Below are positions 14,970-22,181 of a DNA stretch of 22,181 bases, piece after piece. How positions within the stretch are numbered: position 1 is the stretch's first letter; each line of letters starts with the position of its first letter. Location of the stretch: positions 9,814 to 31,994 of the forward strand of contig DBOI01000053.1 of the NCBI GenBank assembly GCA_002299245.1, written 5' to 3'. Source of the DNA: Hydrogenovibrio sp. UBA650. GTDB taxonomy: Bacteria; Pseudomonadota; Gammaproteobacteria; Thiomicrospirales; Thiomicrospiraceae. A program made the translations under genes and the position numbers. Under the pieces are notes generated by a model, which saw only the letters and a program-made list of their open reading frames with translations, had not been told where the DNA came from and ran no database searches.

Positions 14970-16186
14970 TTGGCGGTGGCTTTCTTCTTGCCGGCATTTT
15001 TCTTGGGCTTCTTTTTACTGGTTGCTTTTTTGAGCGCGTCTTTGAGTTTAAAATTCGCTTCAAGACCTGGCATTTTACCGATCGGCATTTTCTGTTTTAG
15101 ATGGTATTCAATACGTTCAAGATTGACTAGATCATGGCGTTCAACAAGACTCACTGCGATGCCTGCCTGTTGGCCTCGACCCGTTCGCCCAATGCGATGG
15201 ATGTAGTTGTCACCGCGGTAGGGTAAGTCGTAGTTAATGACGTGAGTGATATTGAGCATATCCAAACCACGGGCGGCGACATCGGTTGCCACCAGTACTT
15301 TAATCTTGCCGCGAATAAACTTTTGCATTTTTTCCAGACGTACTGCCTGAATAAAGTCGCCGTGTAAAACTTGTGCGGATACATTCTGCGACTGAAGATA
15401 TTCAGTGACTTCAATTGCGCGTTCTTTTTTATTACAGAACACAATTGCACTTAAACAACTGGCATCATTAAGTAAGTTGGTGAGCAGTGCCTGCTTATGC
15501 TCTTTGTCATTTGCCAGATAGGCAATCTGCTGAACTTGTTCGGATTGTTGGTTTGGTGCATCAATCTGAACAACTTCAGGTTCATCAAGAATTTCATTGG
15601 CAAACTTTTCAACGCCACTACCTGATAAGGTCGCAGAAAATAATCCAGCCTGAAAATCACCAGGAATGGCTTCGAGCAGCGCGTGAACGGTTGGGCCTTG
15701 TCCCATATCGAGCATTCGATCGGCTTCATCAATGATCAGTACCTCAATATTCGATAGGTTGACTCCTTCCTCTTGCATTATTTTTGCCAGACGTCCGGGG
15801 GTTGCCACCAGGATGTCACAAGGCTTTTTTAGGTTCTCGATCTGTTGGCTCATTTTGAAACCACCAGTGATAATGACACTTGGAAAGTTACAGTTGGTTC
15901 CAAGTTGCTTAATAACTTTATGAATTTGGAAGGCTAATTCTCTGGTAGGCGCTAGCAATAAAATTCTTGGAAATTTAGCTGGCTGTGGTTCTTCTAAAAG
16001 ATATTGCAGTATTGGTAACACAAACGCTGCGGTTTTTCCTGTACCGGTAGCGGCTCCGGCAAGAAGATCGGTTCGATCCATCAGTACCGGTATTGCGGCC
16101 TCTTGAACCGGAGTCGGTTTATAGAATTTCTGTTCTTGTATGGCGGCTAATAAAACCGGATCTAGGTCTAACTCTTCGAAGCTCAT
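14957..16186 (-). CDS. DEAD-box ATP-dependent RNA helicase, SrmB-like
   Basis: The 409-residue protein unwinds RNA duplexes using ATP. SrmB-type members act in large ribosomal subunit assembly. Motifs in order are the Q motif (F21 to Q28), AATGTGKT (45-52, Walker A), APTRELA (79-85), TPGR (129-132), DEAD (153-156) inside IDEADRMLDMG, SAT (184-186), the second-domain LVATDVAARGLDM, and HRIGRTGRG. The sequence DEADRMLDMG and the block around NDKEHKQALLTNLL resemble E. coli SrmB more than RhlB, RhlE or DeaD. The C-terminal tail (about 385-409) is almost entirely Lys, Ala and Gly, likely for RNA binding. It follows ppnN by 21 bases on the same strand. The exact orthology is not certain. Confidence 0.9.
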   Translation of the reverse strand: MSFEELDLDPVLLAAIQEQKFYKPTPVQEAAIPVLMDRTDLLAGAATGTGKTAAFVLPILQYLLEEPQPAKFPRILLLAPTRELAFQIHKVIKQLGTNCNFPSVIITGGFKMSQQIENLKKPCDILVATPGRLAKIMQEEGVNLSNIEVLIIDEADRMLDMGQGPTVHALLEAIPGDFQAGLFSATLSGSGVEKFANEILDEPEVVQIDAPNQQSEQVQQIAYLANDKEHKQALLTNLLNDASCLSAIVFCNKKERAIEVTEYLQSQNVSAQVLHGDFIQAVRLEKMQKFIRGKIKVLVATDVAARGLDMLNITHVINYDLPYRGDNYIHRIGRTGRGQQAGIAVSLVERHDLVNLERIEYHLKQKMPIGKMPGLEANFKLKDALKKATSKKKPKKNAGKKKATAKKKR

Positions 16187-16207
16187 CGATTTCTCTATTC
16201 TGTGAAT

Positions 16208-17581
16208 CTAAGCATGTATTTTATAACAAGGCGTGTACTCTTCATCGCCTATCTTCATACGTTTCTCAGCAACGAAACTCTGAAGCAGTCGATCCATGGC
16301 TTGCATAATATCCGCATCGCCCTTTATTTCGAAAGGGCCGTGTTCGCGAATTTGGCGAATACCATCGGCCTTAACATTACCGGCAACAATGCCTGAAAAC
16401 GCTTTGCGAAGTTGGCTGGCCAAAAGGTATGCAGGCTGATCTTTATGCAAATTGAGTTTTGCCATGTTTTTATGAGTCGGTTCAAACGGTAGTTGATGGT
16501 CTTCAAGATCAAGGCTAATTCGCCAGTTATAATAGTAGGCATCACTACTCTCTTTGCGGTCTTGGCGAACTATTTCCATGTGGTCTTTCATATAGCTGGC
16601 AACGTCGCGAGGGTGATTAATAATGACTTTGAGCCTTGCTGTTGCTTCATCACCTAAAGTGATATTAACAAACTCAATAATAGCGTTGAAATAATCCTGG
16701 CTGGTTTCATCTCCCGTAAGCACCACAGGTAACTTAAGCTCTTTGTTATCTGGGTGTAGCAGAATACTTAACAAATAGAGCAGCTCTTCCATTGTGCCTG
16801 GCCCACCGGGAAGAATCACAATTCCGTGACCAATGCGAATAAAGGCTTCGAGGCGTTTTTCGATATCGGGCATAATGCAGAGTTCATTTACAAACGCATT
16901 GGGAGCTTCGGCAGCAATAATACCTGGTTCTGTCATACCAATATAACGGCCGTTTTTATATCTCTGTTTACCGTGACCTAGAATGGCGCCCTTCATCGGC
17001 CCTTTCATTACTCCCGGGCCGCAACCGGTGCAAATGTCGAGGTTTCGTAGCCCCAATTCATAGCCGAGATGTTTACTGTATTTGTACTCGTTTTCGGGAA
17101 TAGAGTGACCACCCCAGCAAACGACTATATTGGGAAGTACATTCGGAATCATTAAGTTGGCATTGCGTGCGATATGAAACACCGCATTGGTTATGCCATG
17201 TGACGATCTCAGGCTAATTTCGTTGTTAGAAATCACTTCGTTTTGCGAGTAGATCAGGTCGCGTATCACTGCAAAAATGTGCTCTTTCAAACCAACAATC
17301 AGTTCATTATCAACAAAGGCATGGCGCGGCGCTTTATTCAGTGTGATTTGTACTCCACGTCCCTTTACAGTGACTGAAATAGAAAAGTCAGGGTAGGCCT
17401 CTAAAAGAGAGAGTTCATTATCTTGTTCCGAGCCAGTGTTGAGAACAGCAAGAGTGCACCTTCTTAACAGATCGTTTAAACCTGATTCACTGGCATCACA
17501 GAGCTGGTAAGCCTCTTGATATGACAGGATCTGTAAAGAGCCCAAGGGGCGAATAATCACTTCTTCAATATCGGTATTCAT
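16208..17581 (-). CDS. ppnN: Nucleotide 5'-monophosphate nucleosidase PpnN (LOG family)
   Basis: PpnN cleaves purine and pyrimidine nucleoside 5'-monophosphates into base and ribose 5-phosphate. In E. coli it is stimulated by (p)ppGpp. The 457-residue length matches E. coli PpnN (formerly YgdH). Domains are an N-terminal PpnN-specific region (about 1-110, with CTLAVLNTGS at 42-51 and the AFVDNELI region), the LOG core (about 145-330) with CWGGHS (155-160), GCGPGVMKGPMKGA (186-199) and the signature PGGPGTMEELL (258-268), and a C-terminal PpnN-specific region. It is divergent from the AI-2E-family gene with only 43 bases between starts, and upstream of the helicase gene. The ribosome site before the ATG is weak, but the start agrees with the E. 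coli protein. Confidence 0.93.
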   Translation of the reverse strand: MNTDIEEVIIRPLGSLQILSYQEAYQLCDASESGLNDLLRRCTLAVLNTGSEQDNELSLLEAYPDFSISVTVKGRGVQITLNKAPRHAFVDNELIVGLKEHIFAVIRDLIYSQNEVISNNEISLRSSHGITNAVFHIARNANLMIPNVLPNIVVCWGGHSIPENEYKYSKHLGYELGLRNLDICTGCGPGVMKGPMKGAILGHGKQRYKNGRYIGMTEPGIIAAEAPNAFVNELCIMPDIEKRLEAFIRIGHGIVILPGGPGTMEELLYLLSILLHPDNKELKLPVVLTGDETSQDYFNAIIEFVNITLGDEATARLKVIINHPRDVASYMKDHMEIVRQDRKESSDAYYYNWRISLDLEDHQLPFEPTHKNMAKLNLHKDQPAYLLASQLRKAFSGIVAGNVKADGIRQIREHGPFEIKGDADIMQAMDRLLQSFVAEKRMKIGDEEYTPCYKIHA

Positions 17582-17614
17582 GGTAGGGTATGCTCAATCT
17601 TTTATTATTCTTGC

Positions 17615-17619
17615 GAGGA
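17615..17619 (+). promoter_or_regulatory. Ribosome binding site that decides the start of the AI-2E-family gene
   Basis: GAGGA stands 5 bases before ATG 17625. An upstream in-frame ATG at 17580 overlaps the ppnN start codon and has no comparable site. Confidence 0.6.
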
Positions 17620-17624
17620 TTATT

Positions 17625-18728
17625 ATGCGTGACAATCAGCCTTATGAGGAAGGTTTTTTAGTCATTTTACTGCTTTTAGCAATTGTGGGAGTGCTCTGGC
17701 TATTCTCACCATTTTTGGAGGCCTTGTTTTTTGCCATGATTCTGGCAACGGCCAGCTACAAAGGGTATGAATTGCTTCTACCTCATTGTAAGGATTCGCC
17801 AACCATGGCGGCTTCAGCGATGAGTACCTTGGTGTTTTTGGGCGTTATAGCCCCGGTTACCTATCTATTAGTTGAAGTCAGCCTACAGGTTGGTCATCTA
17901 TACAGTGATGCTCAAAGTTGGCTTGGAGCACAAGACGCTGAAAGTTTGGCTGCGCTTAACCAATCGTTGTTGAGCTATCTTCCTTTGAGTGATCAAGCGC
18001 AAGCCAGTGCGCTTGCGCAAATTAAAGAGCACTCGCAGAAAATTCTTGGATTCATTCAACAAACTACACTGTTCCTGCTGCAGGGTGTTTTGGGAACAAC
18101 CTCATCGTTTATTACCTTTATAGGCCTGTCAATTTTTGCGCTGTTCTTTTTCTACCGTGATGGTCACTCAATTGCTCAGCACTTGAAGGATCTTTCACCT
18201 TTGGAAAACCGATTTGATCAGATGATTATGGACCGATTTGCAGCCTTATCTACGGTATTGACTCTAAGCGTACTTGGAATTGCCGTGATGCAAGGTATCT
18301 CTTTTGCATTGATATCCTGGGTTCTAGGTTTGCCAGGCCTGTTCATTGGTATGGCGGTGGCGGTTACTTCATTTATTCCAGTAGTCGGTGCGGCTTTAGT
18401 CTGGATTCCAATCGTAGTTTATAGCCTGTTGCATGGCGACTATTTGACAGCCATTACCATCACTATTTGGGGGGTGGTCGTTACCGGTTTTGTAATTGAT
18501 AATATTATGCGTCCACTTATGATAAACAAGCTGACTAAGTCGCTAAAAAGTGGCGGAGAAGGGCTTGAGGTTGCTAACCATACTTTGATTACCGTATTGT
18601 CAACTTTTGCAGGCCTGATTCATTTTGGGGTAATAGGTCTCTTCTTTGGACCGGTTATAGCGGCCATGGCGATTACAATTTTTGATGTCTATGAACATAA
18701 GCACGGTGATCAACTTGATCGAAGCTGA
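17625..18728 (+). CDS. AI-2E/PerM-family membrane transporter
   Basis: From ATG 17625 the protein has 367 residues and many hydrophobic helices: two near the N-terminus (about 10-45), one or two at about 55-80, a large polar segment at about 85-150, then a series from about 150 to 350. The C-terminal half carries the family pattern VIDNIMRPLMI, AGLIHFGVIGLFFGPVIAA. It resembles E. coli YdiK most. The family (PF01594) includes TqsA, linked to AI-2 export, and sodium/proton antiporters, so the substrate is open. The gene begins 43 bases from ppnN and is divergent from it. A 93-residue secreted-protein gene starts 3 bases after its stop codon, suggesting translational coupling. Confidence 0.85.
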   Translation: MRDNQPYEEGFLVILLLLAIVGVLWLFSPFLEALFFAMILATASYKGYELLLPHCKDSPTMAASAMSTLVFLGVIAPVTYLLVEVSLQVGHLYSDAQSWLGAQDAESLAALNQSLLSYLPLSDQAQASALAQIKEHSQKILGFIQQTTLFLLQGVLGTTSSFITFIGLSIFALFFFYRDGHSIAQHLKDLSPLENRFDQMIMDRFAALSTVLTLSVLGIAVMQGISFALISWVLGLPGLFIGMAVAVTSFIPVVGAALVWIPIVVYSLLHGDYLTAITITIWGVVVTGFVIDNIMRPLMINKLTKSLKSGGEGLEVANHTLITVLSTFAGLIHFGVIGLFFGPVIAAMAITIFDVYEHKHGDQLDRS

Positions 18729-18731
18729 GTA

Positions 18732-19013
18732 ATGGTTATGAAACTTTCTATTTTTTCACTTATTTTGCTTTTGACAGGCCTGGTTTCGATGCCTTTATCA
18801 GCGCTTGCTGAAGTGACTAAGTTGGAACCTATCAGCATTACTGAACAGAAAACCTATGATCCTTTTACAGAGGGCTTTAAGCGTTATGCTCAGGAATTAA
18901 AGGCTTATCAGAGAGATGACAAAGATAAGTTACTTCAAGAGTCGGTAGATGGTTTTGCTAAAGACTTGATGAAGAACGCCAACTCAAAAAAATCTTCCAA
19001 GACTATAAAGTAG
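18732..19013 (+). CDS. Small secreted protein of unknown function
   Basis: The 93-residue product starts with a clear Sec signal peptide: MVMKLS, hydrophobic core IFSLILLLTGLVSM, and a likely cut after ALA at residue 26. The mature part is about 67 residues, charged and helix-prone (FTEGFKRYAQELKAYQRDDKDKLLQESVDGF), and ends in a Lys/Ser-rich stretch. It has no cysteine, so it is neither a lipoprotein nor disulphide-bonded. I recognise no family. Its start lies 3 bases after the stop of the AI-2E-family gene, so the two are probably made from one mRNA. It could be a periplasmic accessory of that transporter, but this is only inference. Confidence 0.72.
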   Translation: MVMKLSIFSLILLLTGLVSMPLSALAEVTKLEPISITEQKTYDPFTEGFKRYAQELKAYQRDDKDKLLQESVDGFAKDLMKNANSKKSSKTIK

Positions 19014-19029
19014 CCACTTGTCTAGGAGT

Positions 19030-19049
19030 TAAAACTTCAATCAGTTTTA
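19030..19049. repeat. A+T-rich hairpin between convergent genes
   Basis: TAAAACT (19030-19036) and AGTTTTA (19043-19049) are exact reverse complements around TCAATC. The hairpin sits in the 41-base gap between the ends of the secreted-protein gene and macB. It may mark transcript ends in both directions, but it lacks a GC-rich stem and a proper T-run, so I do not call it a terminator. Confidence 0.4.
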
Positions 19050-19054
19050 CAATG

Positions 19055-21004
19055 CTACTCTTCTGATAATGCTCTGATAGGATCAAGATTAGCGGCTTTT
19101 CTGGCAGGTGTATGGCCAAATACCAGGCCTACGACGACCGCTGATGAAAAAGCAATCAATGCCGGTAGCAGAGAAAACGAGATAGCCACATTAAAGGCCC
19201 CTACTGCCAGGGCGACAAGGATTCCAAACAAGACTCCCAAGGCACCGCCAAAAGCACCAACAACCAAGGCTTCAATATTGAATTGGCGCATAATATCAGA
19301 AGGCTTCGCACCGGTGGCGATGCGCAAGCCAATTTCTCTGCGTCTTTCCGACACACTGACCAGCATAATATTCATTACACCTATGCCGCCAACAATTAGA
19401 GATATGGCTGCCACGGAACCCAATAACAGTGTTAGAGTTTCCTGAGTTTTGGTCAAAGTCTGGGAAAAACTATCCATAGTTCTAACTCTAAATGTCTGTC
19501 TTCCCTGACGAGCCGTGATTGCAGCGGTAACCTGATTTTTTACCAGTTGTTTGTCGTAACCTTCAGCCACTTTTATGGTGATTCGACCCAGATGGTCTCC
19601 TCCAAGCAATTTAACTTTAGCCGTTGAGAATGGAACCAAAACCACATCGTCCATGTCATCACCATTTGGACTAGCTCCTTTGGAGCGCAGCAGGCCAATG
19701 ATTTGAAACTGAGATTTTTTCAAGAACACATACTGACCAATCGGGTCTCGATCTGGAAATAGCATTTGAGCAACGGTTTCACCAATGACCGCAACAGGGG
19801 CAAGTTCACGCATGTCTTCATGGGTGAAAAATACCCCACTTGCCATCTCCCAGGTTCGGACTGCTTTGTACTCCGGGTAGGTCGCTAAAACCTTACCGTT
19901 GTAATCTCGATTACCGGCTCTCATTGTGGTCTGAGCATTTTTTTCTGGGGCGACGATTTCAACTCCCTCAATCTCTTTTACAAGATTTGCATCAGCTACC
20001 TTTAATGAGGTCCAGTCTTCTCTTTTACGAATATTCGGGCCGCCGGGAATAACAATCATCAGGTCTGATCCCATTGCTTGGATGCGTTCCAAAACTTGTT
20101 TTTTACTACCTTCGCCAATCGCCATCATCAATACCACTGAACCGACACCGATAATAATCCCCAAAAGGGTTAAAAAGGTGCGGAACCAGTTGGCTTTTAA
20201 TGAGGTTAAGGAGGTTTTGATGGATTCCAGAATGCTAATGTTGGGGTAAGGATTGATTTGGCTATGACCGTGGGAAGAGTTGTCAGCTTCTATTGCAGTC
20301 ACATCGGTTTCAGCTTCAGTAGAATTTTGGTCACTTTCGATGCGACCGTCTTTAATTTTGATAATGCGTTGTGCGTGAGCAGCCACCTCTGCATCATGGG
20401 TAATCAAAATAATGGTTACCCCTTCAGCGTGCAGTTCTTTCAGAAGGCTTAGAACCTGTTGACCACTTTCAGAGTCTAGAGCGCCTGTCGGCTCATCCGC
20501 TAAAATGACTTCGGCACCATTAATTAAAGCTCTAGCAATTGATACTCTCTGTTGCTGACCACCCGATAACTCGGAAGGGCGGTTTAATTCTCTGCCCGCT
20601 AGGCCAAGGCGGGCTAATAGATCGGCCGCTTTTTGCATTCGCTCTTCATAACCCGCGGCACGGTAGATGGCAGGCATGGCGGCATTTTCCTGAGCAGTGT
20701 AGTTCCCCAGAAGTTGATAGCGTTGAAATACAAAACCAAAGGTACTTAATCTGAGCGCGGATTCTTGATCCTGGCTCAGATCACTTACTGAAAAACCATT
20801 TACTAGATATTCACCTGAGGTCGGTTTATCGAGGCAACCTAGCAGATTCATTAAGGTACTTTTACCTGAACCCGATTGCCCCATAATCGCAACAAATTCT
20901 CCCTTGTTAATCCGCAAATTAACTTGGTCTAGTGCCTTCAGTTCGCTATCGCCACTCTGGTAGTAACGACAAACCTCTTTTAACTCAATAAATGCTGCCG
21001 ACAC
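19055..21004 (-). CDS. macB: MacB-type ABC transporter (ATPase-permease fusion)
   Basis: MacB powers a MacA-MacB-TolC tripartite efflux pump for macrolides, toxins or lipids, sitting in the inner membrane with a large periplasmic domain. The 649-residue length and layout are typical. The ATPase domain (about 5-225) has GQSGSGKST (42-50), the Q-loop FQRY, signature LSGGQQQR (146-153), Walker B VILADEP (166-172) and H203. Next come a linker, a first membrane helix at about 274-297, the periplasmic domain, and three FtsX-type helices near 530-640 with the GLRIATGAKPSDI coupling segment. The start is GTG at 21002-21004, with GGAGG ten bases upstream inside the end of macA. It is in the same frame as macA behind tandem stops. 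Export of a peptide or lipid instead of drugs is possible. Confidence 0.9.
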   Translation of the reverse strand: MSAAFIELKEVCRYYQSGDSELKALDQVNLRINKGEFVAIMGQSGSGKSTLMNLLGCLDKPTSGEYLVNGFSVSDLSQDQESALRLSTFGFVFQRYQLLGNYTAQENAAMPAIYRAAGYEERMQKAADLLARLGLAGRELNRPSELSGGQQQRVSIARALINGAEVILADEPTGALDSESGQQVLSLLKELHAEGVTIILITHDAEVAAHAQRIIKIKDGRIESDQNSTEAETDVTAIEADNSSHGHSQINPYPNISILESIKTSLTSLKANWFRTFLTLLGIIIGVGSVVLMMAIGEGSKKQVLERIQAMGSDLMIVIPGGPNIRKREDWTSLKVADANLVKEIEGVEIVAPEKNAQTTMRAGNRDYNGKVLATYPEYKAVRTWEMASGVFFTHEDMRELAPVAVIGETVAQMLFPDRDPIGQYVFLKKSQFQIIGLLRSKGASPNGDDMDDVVLVPFSTAKVKLLGGDHLGRITIKVAEGYDKQLVKNQVTAAITARQGRQTFRVRTMDSFSQTLTKTQETLTLLLGSVAAISLIVGGIGVMNIMLVSVSERRREIGLRIATGAKPSDIMRQFNIEALVVGAFGGALGVLFGILVALAVGAFNVAISFSLLPALIAFSSAVVVGLVFGHTPARKAANLDPIRALSEE

Positions 21005-21007
21005 CTA

Positions 21008-22174
21008 TTAAAAGCCTCCGCCATGCCTTCTACGAGATTTTTGAGAATCTACCAAACCTTTTTTGCCAGCACCTTTCTTAAAACGTTTAAATCCGGTAAT
21101 AACCCTGTCACCTTCTTCCAGGCCTGAAAGTATCTGAATATGAGTTCGGTTTTTAATACCGGTCTTAACTTTGACTCTGCTGAATTCGCTGTTCTCAAGT
21201 TTGCGGACAAACTTGCCTTCACGCCCTTCTTTAATAGCTGACAAAGGAAGTACAAGGGTATCGCGAACTCGACTTTCAATGAAAAATACCTGTGCAGTCA
21301 TTGCATCCATAAGTTCGCCAGCCTGATTGTCTACATCAGATAAAACCTGATATAAGACAACGTCGTTCACAATTTCCGGCGAGGGTAGAATACGACGAAC
21401 TTTGGTTTGATGTATTTTGTCGGGTTTACCAAGGGTTGCAAATTCCAGCAGCATACCTTTTTCAAGTTTTCCAACATCTGCTTCAGAGACTTCTGAACGC
21501 AGTGTGAAAGTATTTAAGTTCATAATTTTTAGGATTGTCGGGGTGCTCTGGTTGGCGTTCAAAGTTTGTCCTTCGCGAACTTCAAGGTTGACCACCGTAC
21601 CGCTAATGGGCGCGTAGATTTTGGCATAGTCTAAAGTGACTTTATCGCCAAGAATTTTGGCTTTATCCGCTTTGATTTGCGCTTGAGTTGCTGATATTTT
21701 TGATTTTAGAACTCTGACATCAGTGCGAATTCTAGCTAAATCATCACTGCTGATCACGCTGCGCTGAATCAGCTTTTGGTTACTTTTAAGCCGTGATTCA
21801 GCAAGCGATAGCTCTGCAATTTGTTGTTTGAGAAGAGCCTGTTTGACTTCTAAGTCAGCTTCAGCTACTTGAACTCGAATTTCAAAAACTGAGGCATCAA
21901 TTTCGGCCAACAACTGTCCTTGTTTTACTTCATCTCCCTCTTCAACATAGAGTTTTTCCAATTGACCTGAAATCTGAGCACCGACTTCAACAAAATTACT
22001 CGGTTCAAGTGTTCCGGTTGCCACAATTCGACTTTCAATATCTCCCTTAACCACTGCTTGAGTGACAAATTCAGGTTTATCATTTTTAGAAAAATAGATT
22101 ATATAAATGGCAACAGCTGGTGCTCCAATCATGATGCATATCAAAAGCCATTTTAGAATTTTACGCCATGCCAT
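21008..22174 (-). CDS. macA: MacA-type periplasmic adaptor (membrane fusion protein)
   Basis: MacA bridges MacB and an outer-membrane TolC channel and stimulates the ATPase. The 388-residue protein starts MAWRKILKWLLICIMIGAPAVAIYIIYF, a membrane anchor at about 7-28. It continues with a lipoyl-like half (VEVGAQISGQLEKLYVEEGDEVKQGQLLAEID), an alpha-helical hairpin (about 100-175), the second lipoyl half (YAPISGTVVNLEVREGQTLNANQ) and beta-barrel and membrane-proximal domains. The end is basic and Gly-rich (GAGKKGLVDSQKSRRRHGGGF). It is immediately upstream of macB, with stop codons TAA TAG and then the GTG of macB. Only seven bases of its 5' region are in the window, so promoter and regulators cannot be seen. 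Confidence 0.92.
   Translation of the reverse strand: MAWRKILKWLLICIMIGAPAVAIYIIYFSKNDKPEFVTQAVVKGDIESRIVATGTLEPSNFVEVGAQISGQLEKLYVEEGDEVKQGQLLAEIDASVFEIRVQVAEADLEVKQALLKQQIAELSLAESRLKSNQKLIQRSVISSDDLARIRTDVRVLKSKISATQAQIKADKAKILGDKVTLDYAKIYAPISGTVVNLEVREGQTLNANQSTPTILKIMNLNTFTLRSEVSEADVGKLEKGMLLEFATLGKPDKIHQTKVRRILPSPEIVNDVVLYQVLSDVDNQAGELMDAMTAQVFFIESRVRDTLVLPLSAIKEGREGKFVRKLENSEFSRVKVKTGIKNRTHIQILSGLEEGDRVITGFKRFKKGAGKKGLVDSQKSRRRHGGGF
21015..21019 (-). promoter_or_regulatory. Ribosome binding site of macB inside the macA end
   Basis: The minus strand reads GGAGG ten bases before the GTG start of macB, overlapping the last Gly-Gly codons of macA. It supports the GTG start and tight coupling of the two genes. 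Confidence 0.55.
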
Positions 22175-22181
22175 ATATCGA

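Noticed and set aside
1..22181. Hidden defence system, mobile island, CRISPR array, retron or prophage remnant
   Set aside because: I read both strands for repeats, transposase, integrase, reverse transcriptase, nuclease and toxin-antitoxin motifs. All large frames are ordinary chromosomal families with uniform codon style, and no gap is long enough for a hidden system.

Overview
The window looks like an ordinary chromosomal segment of a gammaproteobacterium with moderately low G+C (about 43-44 percent, estimated by eye). The gene complement (nfo, pyrE, sixA, ppk-ppx, yidD, a SrmB-like helicase, ppnN, macAB) and the protein sequences fit a marine, Kangiella-like lineage. That placement is an impression from sequence style and was not tested by any search. 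I see no tRNA, rRNA, CRISPR array, insertion sequence, integrase, phage gene or att-like repeat, and no broken gene. One gene is cut by the left edge.

Left part (1-7328). The 5' end of a secreted OmpA-type protein runs off the left edge on the minus strand. Next comes a minus-strand cluster in transcription order nfo (DNA repair), pyrE (pyrimidine synthesis) and sixA (phosphohistidine phosphatase), with a possible separate promoter before pyrE. Divergent from nfo is an unrecognised coiled-coil protein with a C-terminal membrane anchor. Convergent with it is the polyphosphate block on the minus strand: yidD, then ppk (polyP synthesis), then ppx (polyP breakdown).

Middle part (7424-14916), all plus strand. 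A class-I-type dihydroorotase is followed by an EAL-HDOD regulator, a Sad-type succinate-semialdehyde dehydrogenase, an EI24/CysZ-like membrane protein with a small two-helix membrane protein behind it, and a chemoreceptor with a periplasmic Cache domain and an unusually long chain of HAMP-like units.

Right part (14957-22174). On the minus strand, ppnN (nucleotide nucleosidase) precedes a SrmB-like DEAD-box helicase. Divergent from ppnN is an AI-2E/PerM-family membrane protein, closely followed by a 93-residue secreted protein. Convergent with these are macA and macB, an adaptor plus ABC permease of a tripartite export pump. No tolC is present in the window.

How the genes relate: pyrE and the dihydroorotase both belong to de novo UMP synthesis but lie 6 kb apart on opposite strands. 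ppk and ppx are opposing enzymes of polyphosphate metabolism. ppnN, ppk and ppx are all tied to starvation physiology in E. coli, but here they are not one operon. I did not find a new defence or mobile system. The points most worth a second look are the strong excess of the palindrome AGGCCT, the poly-HAMP chemoreceptor, the Cys-acidic tail on YidD, the Gln in place of a metal-ligand His in the dihydroorotase, and the uncharacterised tail-anchored coiled-coil protein.
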